In this document: positions 16,348 to 25,929 of the stretch, one piece after another | Layout: every line of letters starts with the position of its first letter | How positions within the stretch are numbered: position 1 is the stretch's first letter | Source: CAYZJV01 sp964478945 | GTDB lineage: Bacteria; Spirochaetota; Spirochaetia; Sphaerochaetales; Sphaerochaetaceae | Assembly: GCA_964478945.1 (NCBI GenBank) | Contig: CAYZJV010000007.1 | Span: forward strand, 7,098-71,097 | DNA length: 64,000 nt | Reading direction: 5' to 3' | Program-made: the position numbers and the translations under genes | The notes under the pieces: generated by a model | The model's database searches: none | Told to the model about the DNA's origin: nothing | The model's input: only the letters and a program-made list of their open reading frames with translations

Positions 16348-17442
16348 GTGTCCCGTTCGAGACCCGATATCGTACCAAGGCATATGTATTGGGTCTTGTT
16401 GGGTGTGTTGTTGTTGCCAACGACCAGTCGGATTTTCCCCTGGACCGAAGCCTCCACCCTCTTTCTCTTCCTCTTCTCCATCATGAGCATGTTGCTGAGA
16501 TGGCGTTTCACCCTTCCCGCTTGGTCCATGCTGATCGATGTCTTCATCGTGGGAATCCTCTCTTTGCACAATCCAGCCAATACTGTGTTCCTTCCTCTGT
16601 TCATCTTCCATTTCTGCGCAAAGGGGACACCTTTGTATGTGATACCGGCTTTGTTGTTCATGTTGCCACATCCCAATGCATTCGCATTCATGTTGCTCTT
16701 TTTTGCCGTCATCACGGGCTACCTATTGTTGCTATGGGAACGACAAAGACGGGAACTGCAAGACCAGCTGGACAGACTGCGGCAACAATCCTACGTCATG
16801 GAGAGAGTTGAAGAGTCTCTACGTGAAGACCAGTTTGCGATAGAACGAATGTCACGAATGGAGGAACGACAGAGAATCGCCGAAATCCTTCATGATACGT
16901 TGGGACATGAACTCACCGCGGCACAGTTGACCGCTCAAGCGGCCCAGACCCTACTCGCTCAAGGTGAAGTGGAGAAGACCAAACGCATGCAGGAGAAAAC
17001 GAGGGAACGTTTGGTGCATGCGATGAAGCAATTGAAGAAGACGGTGGAACGGGTCGAACCTCTGGATGGGAATGACATGCAATCCATCGATGATCTTATC
17101 AGGTCATTCGGGTTCCCCATCGAATTCTCCCACAAGGGCGACTATTCGGTGGTACCTGCATTTATTCGTCGTGTAGGGTACATCTCCTTGCAGGAGGCGC
17201 TTACGAACATCTTCAAGCATACCGAACCGACGAAAGTGACCATCACCGTGGAGATATCCGAGGTGATCTTGAGAATAGTCATTGAAAATGATGGTGTGGA
17301 ATCGAATGGAGATATTCAACCGGGACACGGATTGAGATTCATGCGCAAGAGAATCGAGGATGTGGGAGGAAGTTTGAGCATACAACAAGGATCCATCTTC
17401 CGCCTCATCATCATTCTCCCCATTCAGGAGCCTATCAGATGA
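16348..17442 (+). CDS. Sensor histidine kinase, NarL/DesK-type
   Basis: 364 residues. The first 130 form four or five membrane helices without a sizeable extracellular loop, as in intramembrane-sensing kinases. A coiled coil (about 130-170) leads to the HisKA_3 motif EERQRIAEILHDTLGHE with His182, and then an HATPase domain with Asn287 (TNIFKH) and a GHGLRFM G-box. The start is GTG at 16348 after AGGAGG. It overlaps the response-regulator gene by 4 nt, and probably senses the compound handled by the exporter or the membrane state. Confidence 0.9.
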   Translation: MSRSRPDIVPRHMYWVLLGVLLLPTTSRIFPWTEASTLFLFLFSIMSMLLRWRFTLPAWSMLIDVFIVGILSLHNPANTVFLPLFIFHFCAKGTPLYVIPALLFMLPHPNAFAFMLLFFAVITGYLLLLWERQRRELQDQLDRLRQQSYVMERVEESLREDQFAIERMSRMEERQRIAEILHDTLGHELTAAQLTAQAAQTLLAQGEVEKTKRMQEKTRERLVHAMKQLKKTVERVEPLDGNDMQSIDDLIRSFGFPIEFSHKGDYSVVPAFIRRVGYISLQEALTNIFKHTEPTKVTITVEISEVILRIVIENDGVESNGDIQPGHGLRFMRKRIEDVGGSLSIQQGSIFRLIIILPIQEPIR

Positions 17443-18050
17443 AGTTGCTGTTGGTCGATGACGATCGCATGGTCGCCGAAAGTCTTGAAATCATTTTTTC
17501 AAGCGAACCCGATATACAAGTGGTCGCAGGTCTCGAATCGGGAGAAGATGCGGTGGAGTATGTGCGAAGCCATGCCATCGATATGGTGCTGATGGATATC
17601 AGGATGGGAGGTATGGACGGAATCGAGGCCACCAGAATCATCCACAGGGAATTTCCTAAAGTGAAGATCATCATGCTCACCACGTTCCATGATTATGATA
17701 GCATCCACCGCTCCCTGCATGCGGGAGCCTCTGGATATATCCTGAAATCGGATGAAACGCACAAACAATTGATGACCATTCGTTCTGTCCATGCGGGACT
17801 TCCGGTGATAAGTGAAGAGGCCTTGAAAAGTTATTCGGAACCTGTGTTCACAGAACTGCTGTCCAAAAGGGAAAACGAGATTCTGTCACTGGTGGCGAAT
17901 GGACTTTCGAACAAGGAGATCGCTTCCAGGTTGTACCTCTCTGAAGGTACCGTTCGCAATACCATCTCGATCATACTCGATACTCTCCAGGTAAGGGATC
18001 GTACCCAGCTTGCCATACGGTATTGGCAATGGAAGGAGAAGAAAAAATGA
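17439..18050 (+). CDS. NarL/LuxR-family response regulator
   Basis: 203 residues: receiver domain (1-118) with acidic triad Asp7-9, phospho-acceptor Asp53 and Lys in GYILKSD, then a LuxR-type helix-turn-helix (about 138-200, with LSKRENEILSLVANGLSNKE). It is the partner of the preceding kinase and presumably controls the exporter operon. The stop overlaps the next start (ATGA). Confidence 0.93.
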   Translation: MKLLLVDDDRMVAESLEIIFSSEPDIQVVAGLESGEDAVEYVRSHAIDMVLMDIRMGGMDGIEATRIIHREFPKVKIIMLTTFHDYDSIHRSLHAGASGYILKSDETHKQLMTIRSVHAGLPVISEEALKSYSEPVFTELLSKRENEILSLVANGLSNKEIASRLYLSEGTVRNTISIILDTLQVRDRTQLAIRYWQWKEKKK

Positions 18051-18454
18051 ACAAGGATACCATCGCTCCCTGTGGAATCATCTGTGATCTTTGTTATGGT
18101 TTTCAAAGGACCAAGGATCGATGCAAAGGATGCAATGCCGAGGGTTGGCATACTTCCCACTGCGAAAACTGTAGGATCAAGAACTGTCCCGAAAAACAGG
18201 GGGACACCCATCTTCTCTGCATCGACTGCCCGAAGTTCCCTTGCAGAAGGATCCGTGATCTGGAAAAACGCTATACCATGCGTTATGGGGAGAGTCCCAT
18301 CCAAAACATGAGGGAGATCAAGGAGGTTGGGCTTGAGGCTTTCATCACAAGACAAGAGGAACTTTGGAGATGCGATGTGTGCGGCGCGCTTCTCTGTGTC
18401 CACAGGGACAGATGCCTATCCTGTTCTGCCGAACGTGTGGTTCAGAGCGAATAG
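18047..18454 (+). CDS. DUF3795 cysteine-rich protein
   Basis: 135 residues with the DUF3795 opening APCGIICDLC and 16 or so cysteines arranged in CxxC pairs along the chain (CKGC, CENC, CIDC, CDVC, CLSC), suggesting zinc or Fe-S binding. The function of the family is not known. ATG 18047 follows AAGGAG and overlaps the response-regulator stop, so it is the last gene of this operon. Its 3' end overlaps the convergent secreted-protein gene by 13 nt. Confidence 0.82.
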   Translation: MNKDTIAPCGIICDLCYGFQRTKDRCKGCNAEGWHTSHCENCRIKNCPEKQGDTHLLCIDCPKFPCRRIRDLEKRYTMRYGESPIQNMREIKEVGLEAFITRQEELWRCDVCGALLCVHRDRCLSCSAERVVQSE

Positions 18455-19641
18455 AGGAAACAGTGTATCGTTGAGGTATAGTCTCCGGGTGGAACCGAGT
18501 TCGGTGTGAAATTCGGATCCAGGTAGATACTCAAATCCCCTTGCATCGTATACAGGTACGCAGTTTCGCCATGGGTTGGACTGACATTCGCCACAGTTGT
18601 CGAGGAAGATTGGAAGGCTGTATCAGTGGATCGTATGATCTCGGGTGTTGCATGGGGAACGGACGGTGCATACACCAACTCATAGTCGATTACCCCTCCA
18701 TTGGATGAGGTGAAGGCAAAATCGGCAGCTGTTCCCGCTGAATTGGATGCGAAGTGGACCTTTGCCGATGTGTCCATCGAGTTGTAGGCCAATCTACCTA
18801 CAGCAAACCTGTTGTTGAACGAGTTGCGTTGCATCAAATCCCGAATGGGAATTACTGCTGAACAGAGCCTATCGAGCTTGAAGAAGTAGGAATCAGGTTG
18901 GGGATAGATATCGTTGGGGCGATTCCAACGGGGTACATAACCGGTCAGATACAATATAGAGGAAACTCCGTCACCATCGATGGCAATATTCAGTTCGAAA
19001 CTGCCATATTGGCTCCACCACTTGTTTCCAAAGTAGTAGTTCTCAGTCCGTATCACGGTAAGGTCGATCCAGATGTAACGATAGGGGTGTACATATTTGT
19101 AGGTTCCACCGAACCCCCACTCGCCATACCCGTTGTACCCTCCGACATATTCGGAGGAAGTGGTATCGTACTCTTCCGGGCCAGCTCCCGAATCGATGGA
19201 AAATGTATCGCCGGAAGATTGCAGTACGTGGTTGTTGTTCGGTAAAAATCGCTCGCGATCGGTATCGGTGGCATGGATCAATCCCTTGACGGTAGCCACC
19301 AGAAATACTCTGCGATACAGAGATGTGTCATCTGTTTTGGTATAATGGAAGTAGTTGCCGAGACTTGGTGCCACCATCGGTCCGATATTGGTTGCGACAA
19401 GGGTTTGGTTGGCGTTTCCTTCATACACGAACCGTCCCAAAAAGCCATCCCTGGTGTAGTATTCCCCGCTGGAATAGTTGGCTGGAACAGGTGATGGGCT
19501 ATAATCGGCCTCAGAAAGATCAAGATCGTCAAGCATGCCCGCACCACCGGCGGAGTCCCAGGACAGGGTGGCTGAATACAGATTGAGAGATATGGTGGAG
19601 AGTATCAGTAGTACTCGCAATGTACGAAACAACAATTGCAT
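18442..19641 (-). CDS. Secreted protein of unknown function
   Basis: 399 residues: signal peptide (about 1-23, ending LYSATLSW), then a Gly/Ser/Tyr-rich beta-type chain without recognised domains. Aromatic and Asp-rich stretches (GYNGYGEWGFGGTYKYVHPY) recall secreted surface proteins. The last 30 residues, with PPGDYTSTIHCFLYSL, resemble the final strand of secreted pilin or spore-coat-U-type subunits; this resemblance is weak. Ribosome binding site AATAGGT is poor. I can assign no function. Confidence 0.6.
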   Translation of the reverse strand: MQLLFRTLRVLLILSTISLNLYSATLSWDSAGGAGMLDDLDLSEADYSPSPVPANYSSGEYYTRDGFLGRFVYEGNANQTLVATNIGPMVAPSLGNYFHYTKTDDTSLYRRVFLVATVKGLIHATDTDRERFLPNNNHVLQSSGDTFSIDSGAGPEEYDTTSSEYVGGYNGYGEWGFGGTYKYVHPYRYIWIDLTVIRTENYYFGNKWWSQYGSFELNIAIDGDGVSSILYLTGYVPRWNRPNDIYPQPDSYFFKLDRLCSAVIPIRDLMQRNSFNNRFAVGRLAYNSMDTSAKVHFASNSAGTAADFAFTSSNGGVIDYELVYAPSVPHATPEIIRSTDTAFQSSSTTVANVSPTHGETAYLYTMQGDLSIYLDPNFTPNSVPPGDYTSTIHCFLYSL

Positions 19642-19875
19642 ACCTATTCTTTAACCTTCACTTATGTCACATCTTTACCAATACTAGCAAGATATCGCAA
19701 TCGATGCAATGCGAATGAAAGAATACTTTGGGAAATTGGTCGATTCTAGCCGATCGATCTACTCCCAACGACTTGGCAATCACTCCCTGGTGTAAATTTT
19801 GCCCCCTGTTTCAATATTTGTTCCCCATTTTGTCGAGTGGAGTACCCACCAACTTCATGGTTCGAAGAAAAACCG

Positions 19876-19884
19876 TGTTACAAT
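19876..19884 (+). promoter_or_regulatory. Extended -10 promoter of the membrane AraC regulator
   Basis: TGTTACAAT: TG one base before TACAAT (19879-19884), about 30 bp upstream of the GTG start. No good -35 is seen. The rest of the 274-bp gap from 19642 shows no other clear element. Confidence 0.4.
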
Positions 19885-19915
19885 GACTCGGTTGTTGTGA
19901 TTGGGGAGGGGTTCA

Positions 19916-22198
19916 GTGGATTCACAAGCGTTCTTGCGGCCAAGAAACAAAATCGATTATAGGAATTCAGGCAATCTCATCTCCCGTTTCATCCTAGCCA
20001 TCGCGCTTTGCTTCATAGCCACCGCAATCATGCAATACTTCACTTTTTCGATGGTGAAGAAAGATCTTCGCGATCGCAACAGTGCGATCTTGAAAACCGC
20101 CAGCGATATCGTGGATGTGCATCTTGAGGAAGCGAGGCGGCTTTCCCTACTGCTATTGCGAAATCCAAATATCAACGAATACATCTCACAGGAGGCCGTT
20201 GATCCCGGATCTCCCTCCATCCAAAAGGTCATCGATGCCCAACAGACATTGAATTCGTTGAAGTCGCTCAATCCCTTGATACTCGATATCTACATCTACT
20301 CCAAAGCCAGTGATTATCTGTTGAGTGCTGAAAATGCATTTCTCGATCTTTCAAAGGTATATGACAATCTCTTGGCATTCGAAGGGTATTCACTCGAACA
20401 ATGGAGGCACCAGTTTCTCAAGAAACCCGATAGGAACAGGTATCATCCCATGGTGACGGCTCTCGTGAGAGGATTGCCGAAGGAGGTGATTCCGTTCGGG
20501 CAATCATTTCCCTTGGGAAATCCCATTGGCAATACCGGTAAAGTCATCATGTTGCTTTCAGGGTCCTATCTTTCCCAATTGCTAGCCCGTCAGGATCTTG
20601 GAGAACACGGTTGGAGCTATATGATCGATATGGAGGGCAATGTCCTTGGATCCTACAAAGGTGAACAACGCGATTCGTTGGTACTCATCGATTCCGAGGG
20701 TCTTCAATCCAATGGCGAAATCCATCGTGAGGTCACCATCAATGGGGAACGGTGTATTGTATTCGAGACTCGGACGGAACTTTCGGGACTCAAGATGGTT
20801 TCCGTGCTTCCACTTCATGATATTCGCAATAGGATCAACTACCAATGGATCGTATTCGCGGTGGTCTCTCTTGCGTTGCTCATCGCCCTCTCCATCTATG
20901 CTTTGGTCATTATCGGGACACAGTACCGACAATGGAACTCAATTCGTCTCCTGGTGCTCGATGGTGGAAGTGGCGGAAAGGCATCCTACATCCCGTACGA
21001 AGAGGTTCGACAAAGAATCACTGAAATCGTCTCTTCAACCAAAGGATTGCCTGGAAACAAGCAAGAACTTCCCATCCGTGACCATTTCTGCCACCGACTG
21101 CTCGGTGGAGGTTTCACCAATGAGGAGGAACTACGTACTTTCATTTCCTACAACCGCATCGAGGTACCTACAGAAGACAGATATTTCCAGGTAGGTCTGG
21201 TAACCTTGGGTGATAGGGATGAACCCATGGTTCTGCATGAACAATTGGAGGATTTGGCTTTCATTCGAATGAATCTCTCCTATTCGCTGGAAGAGCTGTT
21301 TTCCACTACCCATCTGCTCTACCACAACTATAGAAACGATACCCAGTTCATTGTCTGGGACAGCGACAAGACGAGACTCACCGAGTCCGTCAGGAGGTTG
21401 TGGGAACAAATCCACTCGGCCTGTCCCAATCCGATCTCGATGTATGTGAGTTCAGTGAAGACTTCGCTCATCTCCTCCACCCTCTCACAACTTGAAGTCA
21501 ACCAAACCAAGCACTGTGTGGGCAAATCAACAGGAACAGGGTTCTATCGATATGAGGATCTTCCTGGCAAAGAGGATACATTCCATTACCCGATGGAGAT
21601 TGAAAATCGTCTGGTAAATTCGGTCTTGAGGGGAGACACGACCGATCTGATGAAACTGCTCGATGACCTGCAGGTGGCGAATTTTCATCAAAGGACCCTC
21701 ACCAAAGAGGCGCTCCAATCTTTCAAACAAGCACTGCATCGTAGTGCCTGCAGATTGCATGAACAATTGCCCCACACCATTCCGCTGTGTGGGTCGTTCG
21801 GGACTTTCGATGAAGCTTCTTCGCAATTTCTTCGATTATGCCAACATGTGAACGATAGGAAAAACGACAAGAACCTCCTTCTCCAGGAATCCATCAGGAA
21901 GTATATTGAGGAGAATTTTTCCAATCCTCTTCTCAACCTCGCCACAGTTGCACATGCCATGCAGCAAAAGGAGAGTTCCCTCTACTATTTCTTCACCCGT
22001 CATATGCGTACCAGTTTTGCCCAATATGTGGAGGAATTTCGACTTGAACAGGCACGCGGAATGCTCTTGCAGGATTATGATCGACCGATCAATGAGATCG
22101 CCCAAGCGGTCGGTTATGCGAACCCGCAGACTTTCCGCCGGGCATTCAAGAAACATCAAGAAATCACTCCATCGGCATACCGGGACTTGAATGCATGA
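19916..22198 (+). CDS. Membrane-anchored AraC-family regulator with extracellular sensor
   Basis: 760 residues: a short cytoplasmic start, transmembrane helix (about 26-46), an extracellular sensor region (about 47-300), a second helix (about 302-325), a linker, and a C-terminal AraC double helix-turn-helix (about 660-758, including INEIAQAVGYANPQTFRRAFKK). This design occurs beside carbohydrate ABC transporters, where it senses outside sugars directly. GTG 19916 is chosen because GGGGAGG lies 7 bp upstream. It converges on the binding-protein gene of the sugar locus, which is its likely target. Confidence 0.85.
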   Translation: MDSQAFLRPRNKIDYRNSGNLISRFILAIALCFIATAIMQYFTFSMVKKDLRDRNSAILKTASDIVDVHLEEARRLSLLLLRNPNINEYISQEAVDPGSPSIQKVIDAQQTLNSLKSLNPLILDIYIYSKASDYLLSAENAFLDLSKVYDNLLAFEGYSLEQWRHQFLKKPDRNRYHPMVTALVRGLPKEVIPFGQSFPLGNPIGNTGKVIMLLSGSYLSQLLARQDLGEHGWSYMIDMEGNVLGSYKGEQRDSLVLIDSEGLQSNGEIHREVTINGERCIVFETRTELSGLKMVSVLPLHDIRNRINYQWIVFAVVSLALLIALSIYALVIIGTQYRQWNSIRLLVLDGGSGGKASYIPYEEVRQRITEIVSSTKGLPGNKQELPIRDHFCHRLLGGGFTNEEELRTFISYNRIEVPTEDRYFQVGLVTLGDRDEPMVLHEQLEDLAFIRMNLSYSLEELFSTTHLLYHNYRNDTQFIVWDSDKTRLTESVRRLWEQIHSACPNPISMYVSSVKTSLISSTLSQLEVNQTKHCVGKSTGTGFYRYEDLPGKEDTFHYPMEIENRLVNSVLRGDTTDLMKLLDDLQVANFHQRTLTKEALQSFKQALHRSACRLHEQLPHTIPLCGSFGTFDEASSQFLRLCQHVNDRKNDKNLLLQESIRKYIEENFSNPLLNLATVAHAMQQKESSLYYFFTRHMRTSFAQYVEEFRLEQARGMLLQDYDRPINEIAQAVGYANPQTFRRAFKKHQEITPSAYRDLNA

Positions 22199-22226
22199 AG
22201 CCACCAGCTGCATAGCGGTGGCTTCA
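22196..22226. terminator. Bidirectional hairpin between convergent genes
   Basis: TGAAGCCACC (22196-22205) pairs perfectly with GGTGGCTTCA (22217-22226) around an 11-nt loop. It begins at the AraC stop codon and lies 25 bp beyond the stop of the opposite gene. No T-run on either side, so termination may be weak or depend on Rho. Confidence 0.6.
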
Positions 22227-22251
22227 AGGGATTACGCAATCCTTCGAATGT

Positions 22252-23943
22252 CTAGTTGAACTGTCTGTCGTAGGCGGTCTGCATATTCTCAAGTATGGCA
22301 GACAACTGGAGCTTCTCAAGATTCTTCAAATGATCGTTCCAAGCGGCATCGTCGTTCACATCGGTTGTCCCAACGATAAAACGTATGGTGCTCTGGCGGA
22401 TGTAGTTGGCGAGCTCGGCTTTAACCGTTGAGAATTCTTCGGTCTCATCTACGGTATAACGGAGTGTGGGAACTTCGAGTTCGGTATGTTCGTACGGTTT
22501 GTAGAGATCATGGGTCTCATCATACAACACCTTCTCGTTGTTTGCGGCGGCATAATACTCACCACCGAGATCAACCGCCTGTCCATTGCGGAAACGGGCA
22601 CTCTCTGCGATCAATTCTCCTTGTATGAAGGTGACATTCTGGGGATCCTTGTCATTCCAAGGTTTCAACTGTTTCCAGATGGCAGGTTCTCCGTCCAAGC
22701 CCACATCACCATCCTCAGCCCATGCCCAGGCATCGTTCTCAAATCCATACTTCTGTGTCAATGTCCCTTCCATGCTGTAGAAGTAGTCGGCCCATCGCAT
22801 CAGTACTTCGGGATGTTCGACCTCGGAGCTTACGATGAATCGTCCAGTTTGGGGGTTCTGGAGGAATACGGTACTATATTGGGCTCCATCGGGACCTGCG
22901 ACCGGGGCGATCGCCCTGAAGTTCTTGAATCGCTGGCCATCCACTGTGGAGAACATTCCCCTCCAACCACCGGCAGCCAAACCCACCACGGGTTCGGAGG
23001 AACTTTCGACCAATTGGGTCAACTGGCTGCTGTCCTGTGTGAACGAACCGTTGTAGATCAAACCTTCACGATACAATTTGTTGAGGAATTTCAATCCTTC
23101 GCGGAAGGCATCCTTGTTCACGATGGTATCGACCTTGTCTCCATCCATGATATAGCCCATGTTCGCTTCAGGTCCCGCGGAAATGTTGGTGTCGAGATCA
23201 CTATAGATGAAAGCATTCATGATCCATCTTTCCACATGGTCGTTCCAACCGACGATCGAACCGGCCAAAGGAATCTCATCCTTCTTTCCGTTTCCATTCG
23301 GATCCTGTTCTTTGATCGCGACCAACAACCGGTACAGGTCTTCTGTGGTTTTCGGGGCTTCCATTCCAAGCGCATCAAGGAACGGTTGGTAGATATACAT
23401 CTTGGCGGCATTCGTACAGTGGTAGCAAGCCTCCAGCCTGGGAAGCGAGTAGATGTTGCCATCGGTACTGGTGATGAATCCTCTCGATCCGGGGAATTCA
23501 TCGAGGGCCGCACTCAGATTCGGCATGGTGGTCCCGTTGATGAACTCGTTGAGTGGAAGGAAAAGGCCTTCCTCGGTTCCATAGAGTGCTTCCATGTCGG
23601 GAGTCACATTGTCGAATCCCCAGAATGCATCGGGGTAGTCTCCACTGGCCAATACCAGTGACAATCGTTCCGCCCTTGCCTGTTCGGGAACCATGATCCA
23701 ATTGATCTTCACACCGGTCTTCTCCTCGAGATACTTAGAGAATTCGTTCGTGTTGTAATCGATGACGGCAGAAGGTTGCACGATCATGATGTCGTAGGTT
23801 ACGGGAGAAGTGACGATCGGGTAGGTTCCCGGATCGGTCATCTCAACCGCCTCGACAACTTGTGGTTCCTGCTGTCCGCCGGCGAAGATCATCGGTGTTG
23901 CCAACACCATCAGCAACACTACCATCAGAATACTTTTTTTCAT
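22252..23943 (-). CDS. Carbohydrate ABC transporter substrate-binding protein (LipO/family 1 type)
   Basis: 563-residue extracellular binding protein, longer than the usual 430 residues, as in the YtcQ/LplA group that works with YtcP and LplB permeases on oligosaccharides. Signal peptide MKKSILMVVLLMVLATPMIFAGGQQE, with no lipobox Cys. The chain has the EKTGVKINW motif and a DPNGNGKKDEIPL segment that looks like a calcium-binding loop. ATG 23943 follows AAGGAGGATCAG. It is the last gene after two permeases; the locus includes a fucosidase, so a fucosylated glycan is the proposed ligand. Confidence 0.88.
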   Translation of the reverse strand: MKKSILMVVLLMVLATPMIFAGGQQEPQVVEAVEMTDPGTYPIVTSPVTYDIMIVQPSAVIDYNTNEFSKYLEEKTGVKINWIMVPEQARAERLSLVLASGDYPDAFWGFDNVTPDMEALYGTEEGLFLPLNEFINGTTMPNLSAALDEFPGSRGFITSTDGNIYSLPRLEACYHCTNAAKMYIYQPFLDALGMEAPKTTEDLYRLLVAIKEQDPNGNGKKDEIPLAGSIVGWNDHVERWIMNAFIYSDLDTNISAGPEANMGYIMDGDKVDTIVNKDAFREGLKFLNKLYREGLIYNGSFTQDSSQLTQLVESSSEPVVGLAAGGWRGMFSTVDGQRFKNFRAIAPVAGPDGAQYSTVFLQNPQTGRFIVSSEVEHPEVLMRWADYFYSMEGTLTQKYGFENDAWAWAEDGDVGLDGEPAIWKQLKPWNDKDPQNVTFIQGELIAESARFRNGQAVDLGGEYYAAANNEKVLYDETHDLYKPYEHTELEVPTLRYTVDETEEFSTVKAELANYIRQSTIRFIVGTTDVNDDAAWNDHLKNLEKLQLSAILENMQTAYDRQFN

Positions 23944-23994
23944 CTGATCCTCCTTATATTCCGATCGCATCTGCGAAGGGATTGCATATGATTC

Positions 23995-24900
23995 TCACCC
24001 TTTGACCGAACCGATCATGACCCCTTTGACAAAATGGCGCTGCACAAAGGGATACACCACCAACAAGGGAATACTCGCCACCACGATCAGTGAATAACGT
24101 ACGGTCTCCGCCAAACCTTGTTTGTTTATGGCTGCCGCAACATCGGTCATCATCGACGCATTCGTCTTGTTGATGATCAGGATATTGCGCAATACGATCT
24201 GCAAGGGATACAACGATTGGTCCTGTAAGAAAACGAGGGCATCGAAATAACTGTTCCATATGACCACTCCATAAAAGAGGGCCATGACCGCAACAATGGC
24301 TCCACTTAAGGGGAATACGATCTTGAAGAGGAAATAGAGGTCCGAACATCCATCGATTTGTGCGGCATCGTATAATTCATCGGTAATGGTTTCCGCGAGA
24401 AAGGTCCGCATGATGATCACATTCCACACATTGATCGCATTGGGAAGAATCAAAGCAAACCGCGTATCATAGATTCCCAAGTTCCTCACTACAAGATACA
24501 AAGGTACCAATCCACCGCTGAACAGCATGGTGAACATGATGAACGCGGTGACCAACTTCCGACCATGGAATTCCTTCCTGGAAAGAGGGTATGCAAGCAA
24601 CATCGAAAGCATGACGCTTACGAACGTACCCGAGATCACATAGAGGATGGAGTTGAGATACCCTCTCCCGATTTGGCTATTGCTGAACACCGCCTTGTAG
24701 CTTGCCAAGCTCCAGTCGACCGGCCACAACCACACTCTTCGTTCGATCACCGCTTGCGGGTCACTAAATGAACTGCTGATGATGTATACCAACGGATACA
24801 GCACGATCAGAAAGAAGAAGCCAAGAAAGATGTTGTTCAATACATCGAAGACACTATCGGCAAACAATTTGTTGGATCTCTTTTTGAAAAGTCTCACCAT
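23995..24900 (-). CDS. Carbohydrate ABC transporter permease (YtcP-like)
   Basis: 301-residue membrane permease with six helices. The coupling motif ELYDAAQIDGCSDLYFLFKIVFPL (EAA loop) is intact. The C-terminus ends in FVQRHFVKGVMIGSVKG, as in YtcP/MalG-like permeases. ATG 24900 is chosen over a TTG at 24933; it overlaps the upstream permease stop by 7 nt. Confidence 0.92.
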   Translation of the reverse strand: MVRLFKKRSNKLFADSVFDVLNNIFLGFFFLIVLYPLVYIISSSFSDPQAVIERRVWLWPVDWSLASYKAVFSNSQIGRGYLNSILYVISGTFVSVMLSMLLAYPLSRKEFHGRKLVTAFIMFTMLFSGGLVPLYLVVRNLGIYDTRFALILPNAINVWNVIIMRTFLAETITDELYDAAQIDGCSDLYFLFKIVFPLSGAIVAVMALFYGVVIWNSYFDALVFLQDQSLYPLQIVLRNILIINKTNASMMTDVAAAINKQGLAETVRYSLIVVASIPLLVVYPFVQRHFVKGVMIGSVKG

Positions 24901-25829
24901 AGACTTGATTCCCCCTTCCTCTTTGCCAGCCAATTGAACGTGAGTATCAACACCACATTGATGCAGGAATTCAATAGACCTATGGCGGTGGAATAACTGA
25001 AATCGTTGTTCACCAACCCAATCTTGTACACATAGGTGGACATGATCTCGGCTGTTTCGAGATTGAGGGGATTCTGCATGAGGAAGGCTTTTTCAAATCC
25101 CACACTCATCACATACCCCATATTGAGGATTAACATGATCACGATGGTCGGTTTGATGGTGGGAAGGTCGATGTACCAGACCTTCTGAAACTTGTTCACA
25201 CCATCCACCTTGCCCGCTTCATACATTTCCACATTGACACTCGAGAGGGCCGCAAGATAGATGATCGCATTGTAGCCGGTATTTTGCCAAATCGCCGACC
25301 ATACATAGATATGTCTGAAGAGCTCGGGTTTCCCCATGAAATTCATGGGCTCCCTACCGAACAATGTCCTGATCGTGTTGAATAGTCCCAATGCAGGATC
25401 CATGAATTGCATGAGAATGGCCACCAACACCACAGTGGAAATGAAATAGGGAGCATAGGTGACCATCTGCACGGTTTTCTTCCACATGCGTTTGTTCACT
25501 TCGTTGAGGCAAATGGCAAGCAAGACCGCCAAAGGTATGGAGGCGAGCAGGGCATACATGCTCAATGAGAATGTGTTCCATATGATTTGCCAGGAAGAGG
25601 GGTTGGCGAAGAATTTTGAAAAGTTGTTCAATCCGACCCAAGGACTTCCCCATATGCCTCTAGTGACACGATATTTCTTGAATGCGAGCAATATCCCATA
25701 CATCGGCACATATTTGAACAGTATGAAATAGGTGATCGGTAGAGCGATGATGACATAGAATTGCCAATGTTTGGCAATCATCCTCCACCTCTTGTTCATG
25801 GCGACACTCACCATGGATTGTTCTCTCAT
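24894..25829 (-). CDS. Carbohydrate ABC transporter permease (LplB-like)
   Basis: 311-residue permease with six helices and the EAA loop NVEMYEAGKVDGVNKFQKVWYIDLP. The open frame extends to 26057, but that part overlaps the AraC gene; ATG 25829 has GGAGG 8 bp upstream and gives the family length. It pairs with the following permease. No ATPase gene is nearby, so a shared MsmK-type ATPase encoded elsewhere is expected. Confidence 0.9.
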   Translation of the reverse strand: MREQSMVSVAMNKRWRMIAKHWQFYVIIALPITYFILFKYVPMYGILLAFKKYRVTRGIWGSPWVGLNNFSKFFANPSSWQIIWNTFSLSMYALLASIPLAVLLAICLNEVNKRMWKKTVQMVTYAPYFISTVVLVAILMQFMDPALGLFNTIRTLFGREPMNFMGKPELFRHIYVWSAIWQNTGYNAIIYLAALSSVNVEMYEAGKVDGVNKFQKVWYIDLPTIKPTIVIMLILNMGYVMSVGFEKAFLMQNPLNLETAEIMSTYVYKIGLVNNDFSYSTAIGLLNSCINVVLILTFNWLAKRKGESSLW

Positions 25830-25929
25830 CGGCTGTTCCTCCACACACGATTTTCCCATTGGGAAAGGGTACCATAAAGCGTCATTTGTTCTGAAAGGAT
25901 GCGCTTTTACGAAAAAACGGGAGGCAAAA

